64,000 bases of DNA from positions 27,501 through 91,500 of the forward strand of contig JABMCL010001430.1 in assembly GCA_018857735.1 (NCBI GenBank). Direction: 5' to 3'. The DNA comes from Alviniconcha marisindica (Eukaryota > Mollusca > Gastropoda > Provannidae). A program made the translations under genes and the position numbers. The notes under the pieces are model-generated. The model did not search any database. It worked only from the letters and a program-made list of their open reading frames with translations, and had not been told where the DNA came from. Each line of letters begins with the position of its first letter. Position 1 is the first letter of the stretch. This document shows, one piece after another, positions 1-12,425 of this stretch.

Positions 1-390
1 CTTACCTGAACAGGTATTGAGATTGCATGTGTGTGTCTGACGCGCCGGGAAAGTGCAATTAGTGCGCGAGTTCTTCCCCTTTCTTCCTCTTCTCTCACAA
101 GGGGCCTACTATTTGGATTAATTCTCTCCCTTCCGCCATCTGACGAAAGACATCTCTCACTGCATTATTTATAAATCCCTCCCTCCTCAAAGCACACTTT
201 GTTCACCAAGCAGCTGTCTGGAGTCGACTGGCAGAGGAAACTGTGAGGGAGTGTGTGGGGGTGGGGATCGGGGGGGGGGGGGGGGGGGGGGGGTATGGAC
301 TATGTCTCCAAAGTTTGAATTACCAGACTACCTGTGCCTTCCACACTCAGCATATCATTTCTTTCCCGTATTCTAGATAATAAAGATCCA
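1..390. other. Flank without recognisable gene
   Basis: I see no gene here. The stretch contains a long G homopolymer at about 269-292, which may be partly a sequencing or assembly artefact. Confidence 0.5.
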
Positions 391-418
391 CGTACACACG
401 CACGCACGTACATACACA

Positions 419-449
<31 letters not shown>

Positions 450-521
450 GAACGCGCGCACACGTTCGCACACACACACACACGCACACGCACGCACGCA
501 CGCACGCACACACACACAGAG
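391..521. repeat. (CACG)n/(CA)n microsatellite
   Basis: Alternating CACG and CA units run almost without interruption. Short open frames rich in Cys-Val or His-Thr across it are by-products of the dinucleotide repeat and are not genes. Confidence 0.95.
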
Positions 522-684
522 GGGATAGAAACTACACTGGTACAGGTTCGTGTGCTGCCAATCATTCGAGCAGTTTCAGCCAATCAGAACTTCACAGATC
601 TTTGGCTTGTGAACCCGAACGAGCGTCCGCTGTGTGTGTATGTATGTCCCCACACATTGAAGCATAGCAAGAGAGCTATAGTCT

Positions 685-689
<5 letters not shown>

Positions 690-738
<49 letters not shown>

Positions 739-766
739 CGTGCGTGCTCGGTGAGTGCGTGCGGCG

Positions 767-825
<59 letters not shown>

Positions 826-842
826 GTGTGTGTGGTGCGTGG

Positions 843-908
<66 letters not shown>

Positions 909-932
909 GAAGAGAGAGTGTGTGTGTGTGTG

Positions 933-1003
<71 letters not shown>

Positions 1004-1059
1004 GAGAGAGAGAGGGTGATGGAGAGAGAGAGAGAGAGGAGAGTGTGTGTGTGTGAGAG

Positions 1060-1117
<58 letters not shown>

Positions 1118-1156
1118 TGTGTGTGTGTGTGTGGGTGTGTGTGTGTGTGTGTGTGT
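690..1156. repeat. Compound (TG)n/(GA)n microsatellite
   Basis: About 465 bp of TG tracts switch to GA tracts around 933-1040 and back again. It is a purine/pyrimidine-alternating simple repeat with no coding content. Confidence 0.97.
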
Positions 1157-1163
1157 TAAATAA

Positions 1164-1403
1164 GGGGTATTGGTTAAATGTAACAGGAAGGTTTCTCCAG
1201 AATTCCGGCACTTTACACAAAACTTTCACTCTACTGTCCTTGTTCTGACGCCGAAATGAAAAACCTGATTTCGGGTTACGTAAGATAAGGGTATTGGTTA
1301 AATGTAACAGGAAGGTTTCTCCAGAATTCCGGCACTTTACACAAAACTTTCACTCTACTGTCCTTGTTCTGACGCCGAAATGAAAAACCTGATTTCGGGT
1401 TAC
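1164..1403. repeat. Tandem duplication, 124-bp period
   Basis: The block beginning GTATTGGTTAAATG at 1167 is repeated almost exactly from 1291. Both copies end in TTTCGGGTTAC, at 1279 and 1403. The near identity suggests a recent duplication. Confidence 0.93.
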
Positions 1404-1550
1404 CTGATCACGACTGACCGTGCGGTCTTCAAAGGAAGCCACTTGTATTTTGGTTGTACGTTTTCCTAAAATTCAAGCCCGAGATAAGAAGGATTCGCTA
1501 TCTAAGAGTGTTCTCGTTTCGTCACCCGTACACAATGTCCTGCAGTTTGT

Positions 1551-1855
1551 GTGGGTGTGCCTCTGTGTGTGTATGCGTGTGCGCGCGCGCCTCTGTGTGT
1601 TGTGTGTGTGCGCGCGCGGTCCTGTGTGTGTGTGTGCCTGTGTGTGTGCGTGCGTGTGTGCCTCTGTGTATGCGTGTGTGCGCGCGTCTGTGTGTGTGTA
1701 TGCGTGTGCGCGCGCGCGGTCCTGTGTGTGCGTGCGTGTGTGCCTCTGTGTATGCGTGTGTGCGCGCGCGCCTGTGTGTATATATGCGTGTGCACGCGCG
1801 CGGTCCTCTGTGTGTGCGTGTGTGTGTGTGTTTGCGTGCCTGTGTGTGTGTCTTT
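1551..1855. repeat. TG/CG-rich degenerate minisatellite
   Basis: GTGTGTATGCGTGTGCGCGCG-like units recur irregularly with CCTCTG or CCTGTG punctuation. Long overlapping open frames on both strands reflect the low complexity. Confidence 0.88.
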
Positions 1856-1865
1856 TCTGACGCAT

Positions 1866-2030
1866 ACACACTCAGTTCAGTTCAGATCGAGACGGTATCT
1901 GTGCGCTCGGAAACGCCCATACGAGCAACACCCCGTCTCTCAGAAGTTTCCCCAATGTTGCATTTGAAACGGGTCCAACGTTCGTCTGACTGACCCGTTA
2001 ATTATGTCGCCTGATAATAATACTCGGAAA
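1866..2030 (-). mobile_element. Non-LTR retrotransposon 3' remnant
   Basis: Read on the minus strand, this matches the better-preserved LINE fragment at 9684-10060. Both contain a stretch for Leu-Leu-Arg-Asp-Gly-Val, then GAGCGCACAGATACCGTCT, then a GAACTGAACTGA tail. Only the C-terminal part downstream of the RNase H domain remains, and no intact ORF is left. The assignment rests on the shared sequence within this window. Confidence 0.7.
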
Positions 2031-2065
2031 AACTGTACTGACGTTTCCTTGCCTTTTTGTGGATA

Positions 2066-2180
<115 letters not shown>

Positions 2181-3170
2181 TTAAACGGACACGAAAATGA
2201 AAACGGATAGGATTTTTTTTTTAAAGAAAAGAACGATCGTTAAAAAGCAAATACACGAAAACTATTTTCATCAACATAATTTACTCTTTTTTTTCTTTTA
2301 TTAGTTTTTTCTTTTTTTCAAACTTAAATGACTATCAGTATTCACATACACATTTCACCAGCACATTAAAATATTACGTACATCAATGTGAACTTGTATG
2401 ACGATGAATATAACCATCAAGAAAGTCAAGTGAAGAAATATGAAGATACATGGAATGCATACAAAAATACATCTGCTCCTCGAAAAGATAAAAGCCTTGT
2501 ACGACTCACAAAAACTGCATGATGCACAGACAGCAGAACCAACCGCGGACATTTGTACGGGTGGGGGGGGAAATGAGCAGACGTAAAGTGCACTGCGTTT
2601 GTCATTGTCTAATATGCAAATTGTATTCCCCGCCCAAAAAAAAAAATATATATATAAAAAAATATATATATATATATGGTTCAGATGATTGAGTATTCTG
2701 TCGTTTACGCAGTCCTAGAATTGACCACATTTTTTTTTATTTTTTTTTAAATGACGTTTTCCTTTAATTTTATGCAAATCACTTCTCATCAAACAGGACA
2801 TGGTTTCCTTCTGCGGTTTCACAAAACACTTCAGTTTTATTCTCCACTTGTCCGCAGTTGTACAATAATGGTAAAATGGTAAAACGGGCATGTTTCACAG
2901 CGTAGCCCTTCGCGTTTCGAACGACACATCCCTCCCTGCTCCACGGACACATACCAATACTGTTTTCATTTCCAAGCATAAATGTCTCGTCACAGAATAT
3001 ACAAAATCGTTGTTTTAAAAACTGTTCGTTTTTATGAGCCGGTATGAGGCAAATGCCTCTCGCGGGATGAATAAATGTTAATGAACTGAGCTGAACAGAA
3101 AGGTGGCAGTGTGTCATGTCGTGCCCTACACTACAAATTGACAACACGATACGGTCTGGAGGAAGGACTG
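2181..3170. other. AT-rich flank, no gene seen
   Basis: The stretch contains T and A homopolymers, a short (TA)n tract near 2646-2680 and unique sequence. I see no convincing exon or protein similarity. It could be a distal 3' UTR or intergenic DNA; the sequence does not decide. Confidence 0.4.
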
Positions 3171-3174
3171 GGAG

Positions 3175-3440
3175 TATCGCAAGTGCCGTTTTGGTCGCGA
3201 CGAAAGCTTTGTCGCGACAAACACGTGTTTGTCGCGACAAAAGGTAAACTTGTCGTGACAAAAACTTTTGCCACAACAAAATTATGTTTCTCGCGACAAA
3301 TATTTGTCGTGACAAGTTTTGTCGCCACAAAAATATGTTTGTGTTTTGTCGCGACAAGCATTACTTCTGTCGCGACTAAAGACGTGTTTTGTCGCGACAA
3401 ACACGTCAAAAATGATACTTGTGGCAGCTCCCGCCACTGA
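3175..3440. mobile_element. Array of GTCGCGAC palindromes with one element end
   Basis: The block consists of repeated TTGTCGCGACAA-type palindromes and degenerate variants (GTCGTGAC, GTCGCCAC). It ends on the right with TACTTGTGGCAGCTCCCGCC at 3417-3436, the same terminus that closes the complete element at 20199-20621. The left terminus is too degenerate to place, so this looks like a truncated or diverged copy of that family. Confidence 0.7.
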
Positions 3441-3680
3441 TGTGGGAGAGGGTTCCGCATTGAGTTCCCAAGTCCCGCATCTTTCTTCACATGCTTTGAA
3501 TCCATCCGTCGTGTGGTGCTGTCTTGGCTGGTGGAATGCACGCACGTTGATTCCAGTATTTCGTCTCATTTGATTGCCGCTAATACCGTTCATCATCAAC
3601 AAGCGATAATTAGTCAATGGATTTTGATGTCTTGTCAACAGCACAGTCACCTCAGGAGGATCAAACTCTGTCATAATCAG

Positions 3681-3733
3681 ATGCACGTTTCAAAACTCTT
3701 CTCAAAATTTGAGAAGAGTTTTGAAATGTGCAT
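3681..3733. repeat. Near-perfect 53-bp palindrome
   Basis: The arms 3681-3706 and 3708-3733 are reverse complements with a single mismatch (G versus A at the seventh arm base). The spacer is one base. As DNA or RNA it would form a 26-bp hairpin. Confidence 0.93.
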
Positions 3734-3901
3734 ATTTAATATGTAAACCTTTTCTCAAGTCGAATCTGAATTTTTTTTATTTTTTTTAAAGCCAGCCTAT
3801 CACTGAGCATACTCTGTTACTTATTTTGAAGGTTTTGCTCAAAATCCACCAGTCTTTGCTTTGGCTCCTATCCTTTGGCTTGTGAGGAAAAAATGGCGGC
3901 T

Positions 3902-3976
3902 CACGTGACTGGCGCCCTGATTGGCTGAAGTGCTCACGTGACAGGCGCCCTGATTGGCTGGTGCTCACGTGATTGG
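3902..3976. promoter_or_regulatory. Triplicated CACGTG E-box plus CCAAT-box module
   Basis: CACGTG occurs at 3902-3907, 3935-3940 and 3966-3971. Each copy is followed by ATTGG (a CCAAT box on the minus strand) at 3920, 3953 and 3972. The first two units are 33-bp tandem copies containing GGCGCCCTGATTGGCTG. Such motif density would be expected in a promoter, but I see no adjacent gene, so regulatory function is inferred from motif content only. Confidence 0.45.
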
Positions 3977-3984
3977 CGGTCTGG

Positions 3985-4213
3985 AGCACTCAATTCCTTT
4001 GCGGACCCATTACTGTTTCTGGTCACAATAACGGTATGTTTTCATGACACTGATTCTGAAACTCCAGTAACTAGCTATACAAGGAGAGAGGGAGCATGGA
4101 CCGTCTTACATAATTCACATTTCTCTAGATGGTACATGGCCCATTGCATCAGTACATTCCAATGCCAAATAGTAGTTTTGTGGTAAGACTTAGGGGTGGT
4201 GGTGTGTGGCGGT

Positions 4214-4272
<59 letters not shown>

Positions 4273-5920
4273 TTTGTGCATGCGTGTGCGTGCGTGTGTG
4301 CGTATGTGTGCATGTCCAACAATGATTTTTTATTTTTTTATTTCATGGGACAGCAAGGGAGGGGAGGACGGGATTACTCGCTTCCCCATACTGCGAAAGA
4401 CTTCGCACAGTCATTCACTCCCTCCTTTGGGATTATATTATAATTAAAATGCACAAAGGTCACCGAGTTTCCCTTGCAAACAGCAACGTCAACCAAAAAG
4501 GATGGATAGATAAACAGATAATCAGGTTTTAACACCCAGCCAACTATGACCCTCACATCAGGGCGAAATATATTTTGTCAGAACACAAAACATTTTTTAA
4601 AAAAATATTTAAATTTAAAAAAGAAAAGAAAAAAATCTACGCATTAAAATGGAAGGTGAACAGTGATAACACTCTGAGCCCTCATACTGTCAACTCGCAC
4701 CACACAGGGTTATCAGTAAATACACCCAAACACACTGTCCACTCGCACCATGCAGGGTTGTCAGTACATAAACACACCCCAGCGTCACAGTCACAAAGTA
4801 CTTCTATTGTCTCCGCAAAATCCAAATCCCAATTAAAACGCATCTTCCCAGCCTGCGCCCCAACGGAAGGTCCGAGCACGCAGACAATGTCAAATCCGCG
4901 GCAGGAGTTTAGCGCACAACTGAAAGGTGTCGCACCTGCACCACCACGTCTTGTTCATCATCATCGAAACAAAACGCATCAACGCCGAGACTGAAGTTAA
5001 AAAGAAAATGCTCGACTGACAGAAAATTCTGCTTATTGGGTAAACACATCTGCACAACACTTAAAACAATTAAAACACCAAACAACAGTGAATCTACGCA
5101 AATGACACCAATGAAAATGAAATATGCAATTTGGTTCCCCGCCCCCAACCCAACCCACCCGATCATGCATCTTCATGTTCACCTGAGCACAAAATGTTTC
5201 TACCAACAACAGCAATCTGGAAAACATTCAAATCTTACAACAGCAACAAAAGCAACTGACTCGCAGAGAAGAAGGCACGGTTCACAGTTGGTTCTACATC
5301 AAACGGAACACTGAACAAGGAGAACAAACCGAAATACCATGAACGTAGCACTGTTCAATACAAAAACAAGGTGCAAACTGAAGGTACTGACATCCATCAT
5401 CGACTCAAGCTTCATGTGTTTTTTTTTCCATTCCCTCATCTCTACAGAGTTCCACAGCAGAACCTGAAATGTGCATACCCCCAACCCCCACCCCGCCACC
5501 CCGCCCCCTCTCCAAAAGAAATAAATGGCAGTCATCAAACACTATTACGTGAAAGTTTTGTCTCAGTCTGTCCTTTCAACATACATCCACGCTGGACGAC
5601 CAAAACAAGCAAGAAACAAAATAACAGACTGAAATCTGTCGACCGTGCAAGAGTTCAAGGGAAAACATGTCCCAGTCTGTGTTTACAACATTCTTCCACA
5701 CGGGGCGACCACACCAGCAAGAAATGAAATAAACAGACTAAAATCTGTCCACCGTGCAAGTTTTTGCGGGAAAACGTACATAAAACCTTACGAGCTGGAA
5801 AAGACACACACGTGGTAAACTAGCATTTCAAACATTTTGGGCCCATCCGCTGTTCACCTGATCAACTTGGTTGTAAGGCTTTCCACCTGTCAGCCCTCGG
5901 CACCATCCAAGAGACCAGGC
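3985..5920. other. Non-coding flank
   Basis: The stretch contains a GT microsatellite at 4208-4310, then AT-rich and mixed sequence. Two related segments lie near 4675-4760, with repeated CGCACCA(C/T)(G/A)CAGGGTT(A/G)TCAGTA. I see no exon with protein similarity. Confidence 0.45.
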
Positions 5921-5924
5921 AGTC

Positions 5925-7400
5925 AGTCAGTGGAACCTCTGGTGAGAGAGACCACCTTCCATCAGAGACCACCTTTCTCTTCAGACTACTGTTTCCAATG
6001 GAATGAGGACCTGATTGCTCTTCCTGTCTCTGTGTAGATGAGCCTCGCTAGCCCAACACACTCCTCCTTCATTGACCATGGTGAGAGAGACCGCCTCCGT
6101 CAGAGACCACCTTAGACAACCGTTTCCAATGGAATGAGGACTTGACTGCTCTTCCTGCCTCTGTGTAGATGAACCTCGCTTGCCCAACACACTCCTCCTT
6201 CATTGACCACGCAGACAGCGGAACTGCTGGTGAGAGAGACCGCCTCCCTCAGAGACTGTCTTAGACAACCGTTTCCAATGGAATGAGGACCTGATTGCTC
6301 TTCCTGCCTCTGTGTAGATGAACCTCGCTTGCCCAACACTACTCATCCATTGACCACCCAGACAGTCAGCAGAACCTCTGATGCAAGAGACCTTCCACCA
6401 GAGACCACCTTTCTCTTCAGACAACTGTTTCCAATGGAATGATGACTTGATTGCTCTTCCTGCCTCTGTGTAGATGAACCTCGCTAGCCCAACACACTCC
6501 TCCTCCATTGACCACGCAGACAGCGGAACTGCTGGTGAGAGACCACCTCCGTCAGAGACCACCTTAGACAACTGTTTCCAATGGAATGAGGACTTGATTG
6601 CTCTTCCTGCCTCTATGTAGATGAACCTCGCTAGCCCAACACACTCCTCCTCCATTGACCACGCAGACAGCGGAACTGCTGGTGAGAGACCACCTTAGAC
6701 AACTGTTTCCAATGGAATGAGGACTTGATTGCTCTTCCTGCCTCTATGTAGATGAACCTCGCTAGCCCAACACACTCCTCCTCCATTGACCACGCAGACA
6801 GCGGAACTGCTGGTGAGAGACCACCTTAGACAACTGTTTCCAATGGAATGAGGACTTGATTGCTCTTCCTGCCTCTATGTAGATGAACATCGCTAGCCCA
6901 ACACTCCTCATCCAAGAGACCAAGCAGTCAGTCAGCGGAACCTCCGGTGATAGAGACTGCCTACATCAGAGACCATCTTTCTCTTCAGACCACTGTTTCC
7001 AATGGAATGAGCACTTGATTGCTCTTCCTGCCTCTGTGTAGATGAACCTCGCTTACCCAACACTCCTCATCCATTGACCACCCAGACAGTCAGCAGAACC
7101 TCTGATGCGAGAGACCTTCCACCAGAGACCACCTTTCTCTTCAGACAGCTGTTTCAAATGGAATGAGGACCTGATTGGTCTTTCCGTCTCTGTGTAGATG
7201 AACCTCGCTTGCCCAGCACTCCTCATCCATTGACCACCCAGACAGTCAGCAGAACCTCTGATGAGAGACCACCTCCATCTGAGATCACCTTTCTCTTCAG
7301 GCAACTATTTCCAGTGGAATGAGGACCTGATTGCTCTTCCTGTCTCTATGTAGATGAACATCGCTTGCCCAACACACCCCTCCTCCACTGACCATCTTCA
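5925..7400. repeat. Satellite-like tandem array, 130-160 bp units
   Basis: About ten units each contain TTTCCAATGGAATGAGGAC, a TTGCTCTTCCTGCCTCTGTG block, AGATGAACCTCGCT, CCCAACAC and ATTGACCAC. Their starts lie near 5996, 6127, 6272, 6431, 6579, 6709, 6839, 6998, 7157 and 7312. Unit length varies because of internal deletions around the TTCTCTTCAGAC segment. Open frames on the minus strand follow the repeat and have no independent support. Confidence 0.93.
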
Positions 7401-9683
7401 GGGTTTGTACAGGATTTTTACTTCAGACTTCCAAGACTTCTCCCAAACTTGAAGACCAGTTTCGCAGACCATGTTACTGCTCAGTTACACACAGGCAATT
7501 TGTCCAGTGTGGTTTCAAACTAAAATTTGTCTTTACCGTTCATCATCTGTTGTTTGGCCTCCCAGTTGTTGTTGTTGTTGTTTTTGTCCAAATGCTCCTT
7601 CTGCAGATTATCTGTTGGCCATTATCATAAAATTCCGAAACTTTCTAAGACTTTGGCCAAAAATGCCATTTTCCCCAAACTTTCAGGCTTGGAAAAGGGT
7701 AACTCAGCTTTCCCAAACTTAACTGCCTCCCCCTCACCCCCCACCCCCTTTAAAAAACAACAACAACTGTACAAACTCTGATTTTCAATGATGTGGGCAT
7801 GGTGTTTAGAAGAGCTTTAACTACACATAAGGGGACAAGTCCCAAAAGGCCAAATTTGACTGCTGTGCTAGATGATGTTTATAGCAGGTCTTAATTGTCA
7901 AATCCCCCCTTCCTCGCCTTGTTAACCCCCCCCCCCCCCCCCCCCCATCCACCCACCTCGAAGTCTTGTCAGGTCCCTTCTAATGGGTATTTCTGGCGCA
8001 ATGGGCAATCATGGAAATGTACCAACCAATAAAGTCAGGTAACAAGTCATAAGTCAGGTAACAAGTCAATACATCACGTAAATCAATTATGAATCCCAAC
8101 CATCCTTTTTCTTCATCCATAAATTGCCCAGATATAACCGCACTGGTTGACTGGGCATAAAACATCAAGTTACTTACTTATTCATCCATAAAACAGTGCA
8201 CGGATACAGTTTCCACGTAGAAACAGACACAGCATAGTGTACCATACACACAGAATGACTGAATGCTGCATTCAGTTCTGAATCCGAAACATTTGTTTCT
8301 CAATCTCCAAGAAACATTGAAAAATGTATGCATCTATCTTCCATGTCTATAAATATACTCCACACTGCAACACACACAATGACCAGTGTCTGCCCAAACA
8401 AATTCCACCACACACACAACGACCAAACTGTGGGTGTCAACAAATTTCACTGACACAAAATAAGCAAACAGGGGAGTGGGGGTTGTCAAAATCTTTCACT
8501 ACACACACAATAACCAAATGAGGGGGAGGGGGGGGGGGGCGAACTCTTTACCATGGGTGGGTGGGGTGTCAGAATCTTTCACTACGCACACAATACACAA
8601 TACCCAAATGGGGGAGGGGTGGGGGGGGGGGGGGGGGGGGGGGGTCAAACTCTTTTTACTACACACACAATGAGTCGACTGTCGGTGTCACAACAAATGT
8701 TTCTATCAGCTGCCTTTGCTATCAGAGACAAGCACCACCAGCCAATACAAACTCTCCAATACAGGAGCTCAACACACGTCGCATGTGTACACAGCCATGA
8801 ATAATGCAATATTCCACCTGGCAACCTTAGGGTGGGGGGGAAGGGGGGGGGGGGGGGGGGGGGGGGGCCGAAAAACAAACAAACTTCCTCTTGGAGTGCC
8901 TCCTGTGAAATTATGCTCAGTTAAAAAAGTGAATGTCAAAACACTCAAACTTAACAGAAATATCGTGTCTGAGCCTACAAATTAAGACAAAAATGCTTTT
9001 CATTCTAAAAAAAGAAGAAGAAAAAGGTGAAGAAATGGGAAGGGTGCTACGTATGTCAGTGCAAGGTATTAAATTATGGCTAGAGACTATGCCACACGTG
9101 TGACCAGTAATGTCAAATGCCAACCTCTGAAGGTGAAATGCAGCTGTGCAAAAGATGATAGGCTACTGAACTGTAAACCACAAAGTCAAAAGACACTGTG
9201 CTGAATACAAAACGCAGTTGGTATGCAAAAAGTGTCAAATGCTGAGAGAAACATCAATAATTACATTTGCAAAACAAAAAAACTAAAATCCATCTAAAAC
9301 CTTATTTCCATCAGATCTGAAATGGATTAAAACTGACAGATTCACACACGTCCGAAGTGCACATTTGCGCACATTTCTTAAGTGCAAATTTGTCCATATT
9401 TCTGAAGTTCGTTTACATGAACATTAAACATGAGCCAACTGAGTCAATGTCAACCATGTTTTTATGAGAGCATACTCACTCCACTGACCTGACAAAAAAC
9501 GTACAGCGGCATTACCGCTTCATTCGGAACATAGCCCATCATTTGCATAGATTTCCAACTGACATGAAGAATTTTCCTCCATTCAACCAAGCTGTGTTCA
9601 AAAAGGCTTATGTCAGATACAATACAATGATGCAGAAGAAACACAAGTGATATAAATTCCTCGTAACTTGTGCCGTTATTCAA
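7401..9683. other. Non-coding flank with homopolymer tracts
   Basis: I see no gene. C or G homopolymers occur near 7926-7947, 8521-8540, 8612-8644 and 8836-8867. A dispersed SINE-like tail (GATATAACCGCACTGGTTGA followed by TTACTTAC) lies at about 8130-8180. Related tails are at 17672, 22018, 32668 and 59699. Confidence 0.5.
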
Positions 9684-10060
9684 ATAACCTCCTGTAAAAC
9701 TCCTGTGGGTGTACTGCCCTGGACATACCGCAGTGAAGGGAAATGACCCAGCAGATAGACTGGCAGGTAAAGCAACCCTCGCAAGTGGCTTGCTTCTCTG
9801 AAGATCTGAAGTGCTGAGGAGCTTGAGACAGTACCTGCAGGCACAAAGCCAAGGACATCACACCATCAATCACCTGGAGGAGAGAGGTGTGGACAGAGGA
9901 AGTGCTAGATGATCTTCCTTGAAAGGACGAGAGAGGGCCATCATCAATCAGACGAACATCAGAACCGTTTCAAAGGCGACGTTGGGGAAATTTCTGAGAG
10001 ACGGGGTGAAGCGCATATGGGCTCTTCTGAGCGCACAGATACCGTCTTGAACTGAACTGA
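9684..10060 (+). mobile_element. LINE remnant with RNase H-like C-terminus
   Basis: The plus-strand frame from about 9703 reads WVYCPGHTAVKGNDPADRLA. This is the typical C-terminal RNase H block (GH.AV.GN..AD.LA) of Jockey/RTE-like non-LTR retrotransposon polyproteins. Beyond it the frame continues with degenerate similarity to the 1866-2030 copy and breaks at stops near 9910. The segment ends in GAACTGAACTGAAC. The copy is dead: no reverse transcriptase or endonuclease part is present nearby. Confidence 0.82.
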
Positions 10061-11550
10061 ACTAGATTAACCTTCGGGGGGAAGCGCTAAAAAGACACTG
10101 GTGAGGACACCTTTAAAGCAAGTCAGCAGTCACACAGGCTGAACGGAATAGGGACTGACAGCCTGTTAGTGCTACACCCCAAGCTGTCGGCAGCTCTGAT
10201 TGGTCGAAACGGGTCATCTTCCTTTCCACTGACGCGTTTCCTTCTTCAGACATTTTGCCCCGATACAGATGGGCGTAAAGAACCAAGTTACTTACTTCTT
10301 CAGATGAATCATCAACACACATTTCTGGTCATAGGTACTTACTGTTTTATCATGTTTAGAATCAGCCAGGTGCAGTCTCAAATGTGTAGCTACAGATATC
10401 ATCCCACCGAGTCTATCTGAAAACTTGAAACTGCTCGTGACAGGTTCTGTTCATCGTGACAGCTTTCACTCTTCTTCTTTTACTCTATTTTATGTTTGCT
10501 CTGTAATCTAACAGAATCTAGCAGGTCACGTCCTTACTGCGGTGCAATCAGTAAATACTGACAACAAAATAAACAGATCCGACAGAGCCATGAAATGCAT
10601 GCGGCAGACCCTACCTACGGCATTAAAAAGGCAGAACAAAACGGTAGCCAATTACTCGCCTCGTATCTAGAGTTCAAAGGTCACAAGGGTCAGGTACCAC
10701 CTATGCAGTCTCATGGCAGACACGCAGAAGGGGGGACAACTCTCACAGAAGCAACCCACCGCAGGAGCACGCAGCCTTTTCCTGCTTTTACTCTCAGAGT
10801 GCTGGCTCCGGATGAAAGCATACACGTTCTTCTCGTCACCCAAAAGTAAGGTCTGAGTGCCTTTAGTTTCCTACACAAAGATCTGAGGAAAGAAAAGAAC
10901 AGACGGACAGAAAGACCAGGCAGTGGTTACTGGCCTTAGCCAAATAGCCATGGCCTTGCTAATCATTATGAGCTTCTTCCATGTGGTAGACGATTTCGCG
11001 TACCCAAATCAAATACAGTTTTGTTCTGCAGTCAGTAGCTTTTCTGAACAGATAAATCCATTCAAATGCCAGAGCAGTGCATGTGTGAGTGCGTGCGTGT
11101 GTGTGTGTGCAAATTACATAAACTACTAGTTTATTTATTACGTAACTTTCGTATTTTCAATAACTGTTCTTTGAGTTTTAAAACATAAAATATGTTACTG
11201 TGTACTGTTATGTGGTTAATGTTCAGCCATGTTTTAATTTCTCTGATGAGATCATAATCTTGAATCTTGAATCCCTGCATGTGGGACACCATATGCCACC
11301 AGCAGAGTGCTGCTGAACTTTGGCGTATGGGATGTTGCACAGCTTCCTGCTTGAATCACAGAAAGTCACGCATTCCTAGCCGCGAACCAAAGTTCTAAAA
11401 AAGCAGCACTTTGGGTCAGCTTAACCGCTTCCGGGGACTGGTTTAGCAAAGGAAACAGCATCAAAAATGTAATTTGTTGGCAGTGAGTTCTTCTCTTTAA
11501 AGCCAGCCTGTAACTGTTTAAAGTTTACTATTTCTTGAGAAATGAACTTT
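10061..11550. other. Non-coding flank
   Basis: I see no gene with recognisable similarity. A truncated (TTAC)-tailed repeat fragment lies at about 10258-10300. The longest open frame (about 84 codons from 10595) has no supporting features. Confidence 0.45.
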
Positions 11551-11554
11551 GTCT

Positions 11555-11885
11555 ATCTGCCCAGTGTGCCTACATAAATATCTACCTGCCCAGTGCGATA
11601 GTTGTACATAAATATCCACCTGCCCAGTGCGACAGTTGTACATAAATATCCACCTGCCCAGTGCAACAGTTGTCCATAAATATCCACCTGCCCAGTACAA
11701 CCACTGTACATAAATATCCACCTGCCTAGTACGACCATTGTACATAAATATCCACCTGCCCAGTACGACCATTGTACATAAGCATCCACCTGCCCAGTGC
11801 AAGTTATACATAAATATCCACCTGCTCAGTATGACCACTGTACATAAATATCCACCTGCCCAGTGCGACAGTTGTACAGAAATAA
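11555..11885. repeat. Minisatellite, about 35-bp units
   Basis: About nine copies of ATAAATATCCACCTGCCCAG, followed by a variable GTGCGACAGTTGTAC part, occur in tandem. The open frame across it on the minus strand is repeat-derived. Confidence 0.94.
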
Positions 11886-11892
11886 ATATCAG

Positions 11893-12095
11893 ACTACAGC
11901 AGCAGTTTAAATATCTGGAACTATACCGGGCACGACACTATCATCACCAGCAGAATGACCCTCAAGTCAGAGCATTTTCCGGTGCTGCAGCTAAACTGTG
12001 GAACATTTTGCCCATCACTCTGAGAGTGAGAGTGCAAAATCTGAAGGAAACTTTTATGACAAACCTGAAGACCCACATGTTCTCAGAGAATTAGA
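11893..12095 (+). mobile_element. LINE reverse-transcriptase C-terminal remnant
   Basis: The frame beginning near 11900 reads FKYLELYRARHYHHQQND and then RAFSGAAAKLWNILPITLRV. It ends FMTNLKTHMFSEN and a TAG at 12092-12094. The block R.FS.AA.KLWN.LP..LR followed by F...LKTH.F is the usual extreme C-terminus of CR1/Jockey-like ORF2 proteins. Only this end is present. It is a 5'-truncated insertion lying directly beside the minisatellite. Confidence 0.75.
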
Positions 12096-12189
12096 TCTGC
12101 TAACAGTGACTCGCTGTTCTTTCCCTTTTTTTTTTTTTTTTTTAAATGCACAATAAGCAGGCTGTTGCAGCATGGACATACATTCGTGC

Positions 12190-12425
12190 TCTGCAAGTCT
12201 TCATCATCATGGTCGCCATCACTCATGCACCAAGATGGGAAGTGGTGTGAGTCATTTTCCACTTCCGTTCATCATAGAGGCATGTTAAAGTCACAATCAG
12301 TCCATGTCCATGACCACAACTTTTGAAGAGAAAGGAGAGCCAAAATGGGGAACTGAACTCAGATCCGTCTGTCTGATTACCAGCCTAATGTCTTACTGCT
12401 GAACCAAAGCAAGTGCAGCCTAAAG
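12190..12425 (-). mobile_element. tRNA-derived SINE copy
   Basis: On the minus strand a Pol III A-box-like TGGTTCAGCAGTAAGAC lies near 12410 and a B-box-like GAGTTCAGTTCC at 12350-12361. They are followed by a body shared with the copy at 43805-44005 (both have ACAACTTTTGAAGAGAAAGG and the CCAGCCTAA segment). The tRNA-like head is too diverged to be a functional tRNA. Confidence 0.72.

Noticed and set aside
3131..3541. Frames rich in VATK/SRQ repeats
   Set aside because: Translations of the palindromic GTCGCGACAAA array; no gene.
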